Below are positions 42,602 to 50,429 of a stretch of DNA of 64,000 nt, piece by piece; position 1 is the stretch's first letter, and each line of letters opens with the position of its first letter. This DNA comes from CBDAUN01 sp965214615 (lineage in GTDB: Bacteria > Pseudomonadota > Gammaproteobacteria > Arenicellales > JAJDZL01): positions 3,162,001 through 3,226,000 of the forward strand of contig OZ243952.1 in assembly GCA_965214615.1 (NCBI GenBank). Direction: 5' to 3'. The position numbers were made by a program, and so were the translations under genes. Under the pieces are notes generated by a model. It was given only the letters and a program-made list of their open reading frames with translations. It did no database searches and was not told where the DNA came from.

Positions 42602-43032
42602 GTGCGCGGACAGTGCCGGCGATCCGCCTCATTTGTTGAACTGATTCGTTGCATTGTTGTGACAACTAGGACAATTCGGCAAACTTTCTGATCCGAAAGA
42701 ATCAATTGAGTCATTGCTGGCGAGGAGATCTTGCGCCTTGCCTTGGAGAACGATTCAAAGGTCCGCCGCAGGGATGCAGAGCGACAAGCCACTTGAAAAT
42801 CCAGTCCGCGCGAATCCGTCTGTCCCTGGCCGGGCGGCGACGCCGGCACGCCCGAAGAACCCTGGCTCTGGCCGAAGATTTCATGCGCTGGCGGCGAAAC
42901 CGATTCGTCTGGCTCTTCGGCCCCGCTTGTCATCGGACAATTCACAAACTGGATCATTCGAATCTCAGCGCTGTTACAATCACTGAAGGGAAATTGAAAC
43001 GATTTGAAGAACGCAATCCCAAGAGGCATCAC
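42602..43032. other. Gene-free interval before the coiled-coil nuclease-like gene
   Basis: About 430 bases. The downstream reading frame is open through part of it (from 42706), but composition there is Arg-rich and unlike the gene proper, so the start at 43033 is preferred. No RNA gene or clear promoter recognised. Confidence 0.4.
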
Positions 43033-43911
43033 ATGGCCCGGCCAGCAAGAAACAAGACACTTGAAGACGTCAAGCGAATTCAGAATGACAACGACATTCG
43101 ATTCGAGGAACACTCGGCAGGCATAAAGGAAGTAAGCCGAACAACCGAAGAGCAGCACCGAATACTCGACAAGATGTTAGAAACGAGTATCGAGGACAGA
43201 AAGAAGCTCGATAAGATGTTAGAAACGAGCATCGAAGACAGAAAGAAGATCGTCGCAGTCAAAGAGTCGATCGTCGAAGTGACCGAGTCGATCGTCAAGA
43301 TGCGAGAAGCGGACGTCGAGACGCGAAAGGCGGAAGCCGAGAGAAGCAAGGCGCTCGATAAGAAATTGGACAAGGTGTCGAAGAGCCTCGGCGTCATCGA
43401 GAGCAGACGCGGCAAGTTCATCGAGACCCTGGCGCTTCCTGCGATCAAGCGGATCGTCAAGGACGAATTAAGGGCTGAATTTAAAGGAACGCTGGCGGCA
43501 AACAAGAATGTCAAGGCGCGAGGTTTCCAGTTCGATGCCTGGGCATCGTGCGGCGAGAGCCATGAGGAGATTTTCGTATTCGAGATCAAGCGCACGTTCA
43601 GCGAGAAAACCATCAAGCAGATCATCAGGTCGATCGGCACATTTCGCCAGCATTATCCGGAGCATGCGGAGACCCCGGTGTATCCGTTTTTGGTTGCCGC
43701 TGCAGTGAATCCGGATTATGAGCACAAGATTTGGGATGCGGGCATCACGCTGATCACTTTCAGCGACGAGATGCTGATTTGTTCCAAGCCGCCCAAGGGC
43801 TTTTCGCCGAGGTACGATTACGGCATGGAGAAGGCGCGGGGCCGCAGCGTTCCGCCGCGGTATTACCTTGAGCAAACGCGGCGAGCGGCGCCGCGCATCG
43901 ACGCTCACTGA
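43033..43911 (+). CDS. Coiled-coil protein with C-terminal PD-(D/E)XK-like domain (DUF3782-type)
   Basis: 292 residues from ATG 43033. Residues 10-125 are coiled coil with a 14-residue block (KMLETSIEDRKK) present twice in tandem. The C-terminal part (FDAWASCGESHEEIFVFEIKRTFSEKTI) shows the D...E-x-K arrangement of restriction-endonuclease-like folds, followed by FLVAAAVNPDY. Such proteins are common in cyanobacteria and some symbionts; function unknown. Confidence 0.65.
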   Translation: MARPARNKTLEDVKRIQNDNDIRFEEHSAGIKEVSRTTEEQHRILDKMLETSIEDRKKLDKMLETSIEDRKKIVAVKESIVEVTESIVKMREADVETRKAEAERSKALDKKLDKVSKSLGVIESRRGKFIETLALPAIKRIVKDELRAEFKGTLAANKNVKARGFQFDAWASCGESHEEIFVFEIKRTFSEKTIKQIIRSIGTFRQHYPEHAETPVYPFLVAAAVNPDYEHKIWDAGITLITFSDEMLICSKPPKGFSPRYDYGMEKARGRSVPPRYYLEQTRRAAPRIDAH

Positions 43912-43956
43912 TCCTGCGCTCGGGCGAAGCGCCTGATTGCAGGCGCGATCGGTCAA

Positions 43957-43979
43957 CCTTTGCGCCAATGGCGCAAAGG
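43957..43979. repeat. Perfect 10-bp hairpin
   Basis: CCTTTGCGCC (43957-43966), loop AAT, GGCGCAAAGG (43970-43979). It follows the coiled-coil gene by 45 bases. No T-tract on the plus strand, so a standard terminator is doubtful. The remaining bases up to 44376 hold no recognisable gene. Confidence 0.6.
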
Positions 43980-44376
43980 CCATCATCGGCGCGACGCCGG
44001 CACGAACTTCCTACGCCGCCAAGCAGTTTGCAATATTCGTAACGGCATGCACTGCCGGCTGGCAGCCTGCGATTCGATCAAGATACATGTGAATTGCTAT
44101 CGCCGCCCATGCACCCTGAACAGGCGGGCGAGTGGATGCGTATTGTTGATGCAAATCCGGCTGACCCGCTCTGGCTGCCAAGACATCCAGGCATTCCTGT
44201 TTGAATTGAATCGGTTCGGCTTCCTGCGAAACCGTAGAATGTATACTACTAGGCGAATTTCGATATTTGCATTCATGAACTGCAATTGCTTTTGAATATG
44301 CCAGCACGGGCCACTTTGGCAGGCGGCGATGGTTTCGCACATTCGCCCGCAACTCATTTTTTCGGCATACCGACCC

Positions 44377-44982
44377 ATGACTGCTCATAAGCACGAACAC
44401 CCGCCAAGCGAAACAGAGCTCAAGGTCAAAGCGCTTGAGTCTTTGCTCATTGAAAAGGGTCTAATCGACCCGTTAGCGCTAGACGAACTGATTGATGTAT
44501 ACGAAAACCGGGTCGGGCCTCGAAACGGAGCCAGGATCGTCGCGCGCGCATGGGTCGACGACTGCTACCGCGAACGCCTGCTCGCCAATGCGACCGAGGC
44601 AATTGCCGAATTCGGCTTTCAGGGACGCCAGGGCGAAGACATGATTGCGGTTGAAAATACGCCCGAAGTGCACAACATGGTCGTCTGCACCTTGTGCTCA
44701 TGCTATCCGTGGCCGGTACTCGGCCTGCCGCCGGTGTGGTACAAGTCACCGCCGTATCGCGCACGGGCCGTTTCCGAGCCGCGCAGCGTTCTGGAGGAAT
44801 TCGGCGTCGCCATCGGCGATGATGTGGAGGTCCGCGTCTGGGACAGTACGGCCGAAGTGCGCTATCTGGTGGTGCCGATGCGCCCGCAGAACACCGATCA
44901 CTACAGCGAGTCGCAACTCGCCGAGCTCGTAACGCGCGATTCGATGATCGGCACCGGCTTGCCGAAAGTCGCTGCGGATTAG
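44377..44982 (+). CDS. Nitrile hydratase alpha / thiocyanate hydrolase gamma subunit, cobalt type
   Basis: 201 residues from ATG 44377. Metal-binding VCTLCSCYPWPVLGLPP at residues 103-119; Thr in C-T-L-C-S-C is the cobalt-type signature (iron enzymes have Ser), and the Cys residues are expected to become oxidised ligands. EDMIAVENTPEVHN precedes it as in the family. The enzyme hydrates nitriles or hydrolyses thiocyanate. The three following genes supply a split beta chain and an activator. Confidence 0.88.
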   Translation: MTAHKHEHPPSETELKVKALESLLIEKGLIDPLALDELIDVYENRVGPRNGARIVARAWVDDCYRERLLANATEAIAEFGFQGRQGEDMIAVENTPEVHNMVVCTLCSCYPWPVLGLPPVWYKSPPYRARAVSEPRSVLEEFGVAIGDDVEVRVWDSTAEVRYLVVPMRPQNTDHYSESQLAELVTRDSMIGTGLPKVAAD

Positions 44983-44986
44983 CGCG

Positions 44987-45304
44987 ATGGACGGCGCCCA
45001 CGACCTTGGCGGACGCCATGGCTTCGGCCCTGTCAATGCGCCTGACGACGAGCCGGTGTTCCAGCACGAATGGGAGCGCCGGGCTTTTGCGATCACTTTG
45101 GCATGCGGATTCCTCGGCGAATGGAATCTGGACATGTCGCGCTTTGCGCGCGAGCGCATGGACCCGGGCGATTATCTTGATGCCAGTTATTACGAGCACT
45201 GGCTGCACGGACTGGAACTATTGCTATTGGAAAAGGGACTGCTCAGCGCAAAGGAAATCGAACAGCGCATGAAGCAAATCGCATCGCGACAGTCACAATC
45301 ATGA
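44987..45304 (+). CDS. Nitrile hydratase beta subunit, N-terminal half (separate chain)
   Basis: 105 residues starting MDGAHDLGGRHGFGPV, the diagnostic start of nitrile hydratase beta, then YYEHWLHGLELLLLEKGLLS. It ends where the family continues; the next gene encodes the missing half in another frame. Four bases after the alpha gene and overlapping the next gene by four. Confidence 0.85.
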   Translation: MDGAHDLGGRHGFGPVNAPDDEPVFQHEWERRAFAITLACGFLGEWNLDMSRFARERMDPGDYLDASYYEHWLHGLELLLLEKGLLSAKEIEQRMKQIASRQSQS

Positions 45305-45642
45305 AACCGCTCGCAGCCGACCAGGTCTGGACCGCCTTGCGCCGCGGTGCAAGCGCCCGGATCGACGAAGGCCGGTCCGCCCGGTTTCGAGCCGGCGACC
45401 CGGTCACGGTAAAAGACCTCAATCCTTTGGGGCATATCCGTCTGCCCGGCTATGTGCGTGGTCGAAGGGGCACAATTACCGCCGATCAGGGTGAATTCAT
45501 ATTTCCCGACCTGCATGCACAGGGGATCAAGGTTGCGCAGAGACTCTACAGCGTGCGGTTCGAATTCGAGGAGCTTTGGGGCACGCGCAGCCGGGACGCC
45601 ACCTATGTCGATCTTTTCGAATCCTATCTCGATCCGGCATGA
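45301..45642 (+). CDS. Nitrile hydratase beta subunit, C-terminal half (separate chain)
   Basis: 113 residues. FRAGDPVTVKDLNPLGHIRLP, GYVRGRRGTI, FIFPD, and LYSVRFEFEELWG are the SH3-like C-terminal half of nitrile hydratase beta. Its own ATG in an ATGA overlap and an extra N-terminal segment argue for a genuine split as in thiocyanate hydrolase or toyocamycin nitrile hydratase, not a recent frameshift. Confidence 0.85.
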   Translation: MKPLAADQVWTALRRGASARIDEGRSARFRAGDPVTVKDLNPLGHIRLPGYVRGRRGTITADQGEFIFPDLHAQGIKVAQRLYSVRFEFEELWGTRSRDATYVDLFESYLDPA

Positions 45643-45953
45643 ATCTTCAACCGGAACCGCCGAATATCACGATTGACAGCTCCGAGCGGGTGTTCGACGC
45701 GCCGTGGGAAGCTCATGTGTTCGCCATCACCGTGCGTTTGCACGAACAGGCGCAGTTCGACTGGACCGAGTGGAGCCGCTATCTGGCCGAACAGATCGCG
45801 CAAGGTTCTGCCGAAAGCGGTCCCGGCAATTCGGCTTCGTACTACGCCGCCTGGCTGAAAGCGCTGGAAAGCGTACTTTTGGACAAAGGCTTGATCAATG
45901 ATCAGGAACTTAAGTCCCGGCTGCTTGATCTTCAGTCCGTATCCGGCAAGTGA
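45639..45953 (+). CDS. Nitrile hydratase accessory/activator protein
   Basis: 104 residues: VFDAPWEAHVFAITVRLHEQ, FDWTEWSRYLAEQI and YYAAWLKALESVLLDKGLI resemble the beta N-terminal fold and the P14K/P15K-type chaperones that insert cobalt in the alpha subunit. ATGA overlap with the preceding gene completes a four-gene coupled operon. Confidence 0.78.
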   Translation: MNLQPEPPNITIDSSERVFDAPWEAHVFAITVRLHEQAQFDWTEWSRYLAEQIAQGSAESGPGNSASYYAAWLKALESVLLDKGLINDQELKSRLLDLQSVSGK

Positions 45954-46012
45954 TGATCAGCGCAGACATACTTGCAACACCCGTTGTCCGGGCGCCACTT
46001 TGAACCTTTGCG

Positions 46013-47785
46013 ATGAATAACGATAACCAACTTAGGCCTGTCAACTTCCTGGTGCAGAATTTCCAGCTGTACAAGCGCCTGCTGACCTATGTGCGGCCGC
46101 ACTGGATGATCTTTTCCGGCGGAATCCTAATGGTGTTCCTTTATTCTGCGACCACCCCGGGCGTCACCATCCTGATGAAGCCGTTGCTTGACGGTACATT
46201 TGTGGAAAAAGACCCGGTTCTGATATTTTGGCTGCCGGTTTTGCTGATCGCGCTTTTTGCAGTAAGAGGGAGCGCAAGCTACCTAAACAGCGTCTGCATG
46301 GGATGGCTGGTACAGCAAATCGTATACGAGTTGCGGATCAAAATGATACAGCGCGTGATTGCCCTGCCAACCCGGTTCTATGATAACTTTCCCTCCGGCC
46401 AGCTCACATCGAGGATTACAGGTGATGTCACATCGCTCACCTCGGCGGCCACCAATGTATTCGTCACCGTTGTGCGCGAAACGCTGACAATAATCGGGCT
46501 CGCGATCTGGATTTTCATTCTCGACTGGATCTTGAGCCTGACCCTGGTCGTCGCCGCACCGATGGTATTTGCGGTGGTCTATTTCATTGCCATCAAGCTT
46601 CGCCGGGTGCATCGGCGCAGCATGGACCTGTCAGCCACATTGCTGCATCGTCTCAATCAGGTGGTCGGCAACAATCGCGTGATCAAGCTCTACCGCGCGC
46701 AGTCGTTTGAATCCGAGCGGCTGGCCAACTTGGCGAATCAGGTTCGTCAACTGCAGTTCAAGGCCATTGTCGCTTCAAAGATCGGCGTTCCCATCGCAGA
46801 AATGATCGGCGCCCTGGTCACCGCCGGCGCGGTGTATTTCAGTCTGACGCGCGACATCACCGACCCTTTGACCGTAGGCGGATTCGTTTCATTCATGACC
46901 GCGATGGCACTCATGTTCAGCTCCATCAAGAAGCTGATCGCAGTAAACAACACGCTGCAGCGCGGACTCGCCGCTTCCGAACGCGTCTTTTTCGTCCTTG
47001 ACCAGGACGTTGAGGTCGATTCCGGAGATCACTCGGTCAAGGCGTCTGACACGGTCGGTGAATTGCGGTTCGACGATGTATCGTTCGTGTATCCGAACAC
47101 GTCCCGGCGCTCGCTGCACAATGTCACGCTTGACTTGCGTTCTGATCAGGCGGTTGCGCTGGTCGGCGTATCCGGCAGCGGCAAAAGCACCCTGACTGCG
47201 CTGATCCCGAGACTGTACGAACTGCAGCAGGGACAGATTACGATCGACGGCGTCGATATCCGCGAATTTTCTCTGGACGATCTGCGAAAGATGATCGCCT
47301 ATGTCAGTCAGGACACGGTACTGTTCGACGACACGATTGCTGCGAACATCGCATACGGCGACTTGGACAATGCCACTGCCGAATCGATTCGATCGGCAGC
47401 AGAATCAGCGTATGCCACGGAGTTTATCGACAAGCTGCCCCAGGGCATGCGCACCGTCGTCGGCGAACGGGGCGTACGCCTTTCCGGAGGGCAGAAGCAG
47501 CGCATAGCGATCGCTCAGGCGTTCTTGAAAGATTCGCCGATTGTGATTCTTGACGAGGCGACATCGGCCTTGGATCTGACCAGCGAGCATCACGTGCGCC
47601 AGGCGATCCGGGCTCTGAGCAAGGGACGTGCGCTGCTGATCATTTCGCATCGGCTTTCATCGCTGACCGATGTCGACCGGATCGTGGTGATTCACGAAGG
47701 CGAAATCGTCGAGCAAGGCACCCATGAATCGCTTATGGAGCAACGCGGTCGATACTACAGCCTGTACACTGCGGATCAGAAATAG
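46013..47785 (+). CDS. msbA: Lipid A flippase MsbA (ABC transporter permease/ATPase)
   Basis: 590 residues: six helices in the first 320, then the ATPase with Walker A GVSGSGKSTL near 388, signature RLSGGQKQRIAIAQAF near 492, Walker B PIVILDEATSALD near 512 and switch His in ISHRLSS. LPTRFYDNFPSGQLTSRITGDV matches MsbA coupling-helix sequence. Moves lipid A-core across the inner membrane. Convergent with the next gene with only seven bases between. Confidence 0.88.
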   Translation: MNNDNQLRPVNFLVQNFQLYKRLLTYVRPHWMIFSGGILMVFLYSATTPGVTILMKPLLDGTFVEKDPVLIFWLPVLLIALFAVRGSASYLNSVCMGWLVQQIVYELRIKMIQRVIALPTRFYDNFPSGQLTSRITGDVTSLTSAATNVFVTVVRETLTIIGLAIWIFILDWILSLTLVVAAPMVFAVVYFIAIKLRRVHRRSMDLSATLLHRLNQVVGNNRVIKLYRAQSFESERLANLANQVRQLQFKAIVASKIGVPIAEMIGALVTAGAVYFSLTRDITDPLTVGGFVSFMTAMALMFSSIKKLIAVNNTLQRGLAASERVFFVLDQDVEVDSGDHSVKASDTVGELRFDDVSFVYPNTSRRSLHNVTLDLRSDQAVALVGVSGSGKSTLTALIPRLYELQQGQITIDGVDIREFSLDDLRKMIAYVSQDTVLFDDTIAANIAYGDLDNATAESIRSAAESAYATEFIDKLPQGMRTVVGERGVRLSGGQKQRIAIAQAFLKDSPIVILDEATSALDLTSEHHVRQAIRALSKGRALLIISHRLSSLTDVDRIVVIHEGEIVEQGTHESLMEQRGRYYSLYTADQK

Positions 47786-47792
47786 TCCGGCG

Positions 47793-49925
47793 CTATTTGC
47801 CTCGGCGCCAGGCGTTGAATTTCTCTGCGAAAGCCAGGGAGCGGCGCGAGACATGGGCCTTGCGCCAATTCCCGGCCGCAAAGCGCACCGCCTCCGACAG
47901 CGTCGGATAGATGTGAATCGTGCCTAGGATTTTTTTCATGCCCATCTTGTGCTGCATTGCAAACACGAACTCGGCGATCAGTTCTCCTGCGTGCTCGCCG
48001 CCGATCGTGGCGCCCAGAATTCTGTCCTTGCCCGGCACTGTCAGCACCTTGACCAGTCCGTGGGCCTGCTCATCGGCAATCGCGCGCGACAGGTCTTTCA
48101 TATCGTAGCGCGTGACTTCGTAGTCGATGCCCTTTTCCTTGGCTTCCAGCTCGTTCAATCCGACCCGGGCGATTTCGGGCTCTGTAAAGGTCGCCCATGG
48201 AATCGCCGAATAGTCGACGCGGCTGCGATGAAACGGGCGCAGCAGCGCATTGGTGGTCGCAGCTGTTGCCTGATGGGAGCACACATGGGTAAACTGATAC
48301 GGTCCTGACACATCCCCGCAGGCGTAGATATTGGGAATGTTGGTTTCAAGGAAATCGTTGGTGTCGATTGTGCCGTTTTGGGAAATCTCGATTCCGAGTT
48401 CCTGCACGCCGTAGCCCTCGACATTCGCCTTGCGTCCGACTGCAATAATCAGCGTATCGAACTCGATGGCCACCTGCTCGCCGCGGTGGTCGCAAATCAG
48501 AGTCTTGCCTTCGCCGCTTCGCTTGAATTCCATAGCGCGGTGCTCGACAAGCACGTTGACGCCTTCGGTCTTGAACTGATCGAGAACCATGGCGGAAAAC
48601 TCTTCATCTTCGCGCGGCATGAGGCGCGGCAGCATCTCGACCTGGGTTACTTGCGAACCTAGGCGCGCAAACGATTGCGACAGTTCGCAGCCGATGGGTC
48701 CGCCGCCGAGTATGACCAATCGGTTCGGCAACTCGGTCATATCCCACATCGTGTCCGATGTCAGATAGTCCATATCGTCGATTCCTGGCACGGGAGGCAC
48801 AAACGGCGCGGCGCCGGCGGCGATGATGATGCTGCGCGTAGTAAGCTTGCGGCCTTCGACTTCGACGCAGTACGGCGATTCGATCTTGCCGTAGCCTTCG
48901 ACGCACTCGACTCCCAGCGAGGTGTAGCGCTCGACCGAGTCATGCGGCTCGATTTGCGAGATCACCCTGCGGACCCGGCTCATCACATCGGCGAAGTCAA
49001 ATTCGGCGTGGGCGGTATGAACGCCGAATTCGGCGCTTCGGCGCTGATCGGCGAGAAAGCGCGCAGTGCGAATCAGGGCCTTTGAAGGAACGCAGCCGGT
49101 ATTCAGGCAGTCGCCTCCCATTTTTCCGCGCTCGACCAGCGCGACGTTCGCCTTGGTCGCCGCGGCGATATACGATGCCACCAGGCCGGCGGACCCGGCG
49201 CCGATCACTACGGTGTTGTAGTCGAATTTTCCAGGCTTCTTGTAATTGCCGAGCGCCTTGCGATTCTTCACGACATTGATGATCATCTTCGCGACCAGGG
49301 GGAAGATGCCCAGCAAGGCGAATGAAATGATCAGCGCCGGAGACAGAATTGCGCTCAGCGAGTCGATTTTTGCCAGCTGGGTTCCTGCATTGACATAGAC
49401 GATTGTCGCCGGCAGCATTCCGATCTGGCTGACCAGATAGAACGTCAGCAGGCGAATCGGCGTCAGTCCCATCAGCAGGTTGATGACAAAGAACGGGAAT
49501 ATCGGCACGAGGCGCAAAGTAAACAGATAGAACGCCCCGTCCTTGCGGACACCCTCGTTCAGCGCGCCCAGCCGGTCGCCGTATCGGCTTTGGATAGAAT
49601 CTCGAAGCACGTAGCGCGAAACCAGGAATGCAAAGCTCGCGCCGATTGAAGCGGCAAAGGAGACCAGAATGGACCCGGCCCACAGGCCGAACACCGCGCC
49701 CCCGACCAAGGTCAAGATAGCGGCACCAGGAAGCGACAGACCGGCTACAGCGACATACAAAGCGAAATATATGGCCGCCGCCTGAATCGGTTTTTCGTCT
49801 GTGAAGGCTGCGATTCGGCCCTGCTGCGCCTCGAAGTACTCCAAATTCAGGAATTGACCGAGGTCGAATATGAAATAGCACGCTATCAGAACGGCGACGA
49901 TGCCGATGGCAATAATTTTTTTCAT
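47793..49925 (-). CDS. TVP38/TMEM64 membrane domain fused to a dihydrolipoamide/mercuric reductase-like flavoprotein
   Basis: 710 residues from ATG 49925 (GTG 49940 in frame). Residues 1-230 are a DedA-type VTT domain (AIYFALYVAVAGLSLPGAAILTLVGG, LFTLRLVPIFPFFVINLLMGLT). From about 240 a class I pyridine nucleotide-disulfide oxidoreductase follows: VVIGAGSAGLVASYIA, redox GGDCLNTGCVPSKAL, NAD-binding LGGGPIGCELSQSFARLG, and a dimer-interface HIYPTLSE. Probably a membrane-tethered disulfide or quinone reductase; substrate unknown. Confidence 0.85.
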   Translation of the reverse strand: MKKIIAIGIVAVLIACYFIFDLGQFLNLEYFEAQQGRIAAFTDEKPIQAAAIYFALYVAVAGLSLPGAAILTLVGGAVFGLWAGSILVSFAASIGASFAFLVSRYVLRDSIQSRYGDRLGALNEGVRKDGAFYLFTLRLVPIFPFFVINLLMGLTPIRLLTFYLVSQIGMLPATIVYVNAGTQLAKIDSLSAILSPALIISFALLGIFPLVAKMIINVVKNRKALGNYKKPGKFDYNTVVIGAGSAGLVASYIAAATKANVALVERGKMGGDCLNTGCVPSKALIRTARFLADQRRSAEFGVHTAHAEFDFADVMSRVRRVISQIEPHDSVERYTSLGVECVEGYGKIESPYCVEVEGRKLTTRSIIIAAGAAPFVPPVPGIDDMDYLTSDTMWDMTELPNRLVILGGGPIGCELSQSFARLGSQVTQVEMLPRLMPREDEEFSAMVLDQFKTEGVNVLVEHRAMEFKRSGEGKTLICDHRGEQVAIEFDTLIIAVGRKANVEGYGVQELGIEISQNGTIDTNDFLETNIPNIYACGDVSGPYQFTHVCSHQATAATTNALLRPFHRSRVDYSAIPWATFTEPEIARVGLNELEAKEKGIDYEVTRYDMKDLSRAIADEQAHGLVKVLTVPGKDRILGATIGGEHAGELIAEFVFAMQHKMGMKKILGTIHIYPTLSEAVRFAAGNWRKAHVSRRSLAFAEKFNAWRRGK

Positions 49926-49940
49926 GACGACTAGCCGCAC

Positions 49941-50429
49941 CCCGGCGGCGCTATGATGTTGATCAGAGCTAATGCGGTCAATTCAATCGAATGCGCGCTG
50001 CATTGGACCTGCCCCTTAAGGCTAAGCGTCATGGCATCAATTTATGCGCGTTGTTTCGAGTGATCCAGCCCTGGCTGCCTCGTTTTGGAATTGTAACCGT
50101 CTCTTGCATCAGTACCTGAATGAATTGCAGGTGCTTCTCACTGTTTGATGCAGCAAGGTCGATCAGCGCGGAATTGCAGCGGAAATCAAATAGGAGTCCA
50201 CTCTCATTTGAACACCGACTCTGTTTCTATGCCAAGTTCGGCATTGCCTATCACTTAGTGTTCAAATAAGCGTCACTGTTTTCATATTGAGTAGAATGCG
50301 CAATCGAACTATCGGACGCCAGGCGCGCCCGGGCAGCCCGGCACCCTCACACGCCGGGCAATGGCTGCGATGCGGGGCCTGCGCCGATCTGCGCAAGCGC
50401 AGGCCCGAACGGCGCAGATGCGCCGCCCG
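49941..50429. other. Interval between flavoprotein and adhesin genes
   Basis: About 490 bases without a supported gene. It includes the symmetric inverted-repeat element at 50206-50267 and presumably the promoter of the flavoprotein gene and the end of the adhesin transcript. Short plus-strand frames near 50287 run opposite the adhesin gene. Confidence 0.4.
50206..50267. repeat. 62-bp symmetric nested inverted repeat
   Basis: Outer arms ATTTGAACAC (50206-50215) and GTGTTCAAAT (50258-50267) are perfect 10-bp complements. Exactly 13 bases on each side separate them from an inner hairpin ATGCC-AAGTTC-GGCAT (50229-50244). The exact symmetry is unusual. No T-tract follows on either strand. Confidence 0.65.

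Noticed and set aside
45301..45304. Recent frameshift splitting nitrile hydratase beta
   Set aside because: Each half has its own start, extra linker residues and ATGA coupling, and three-chain relatives are known.
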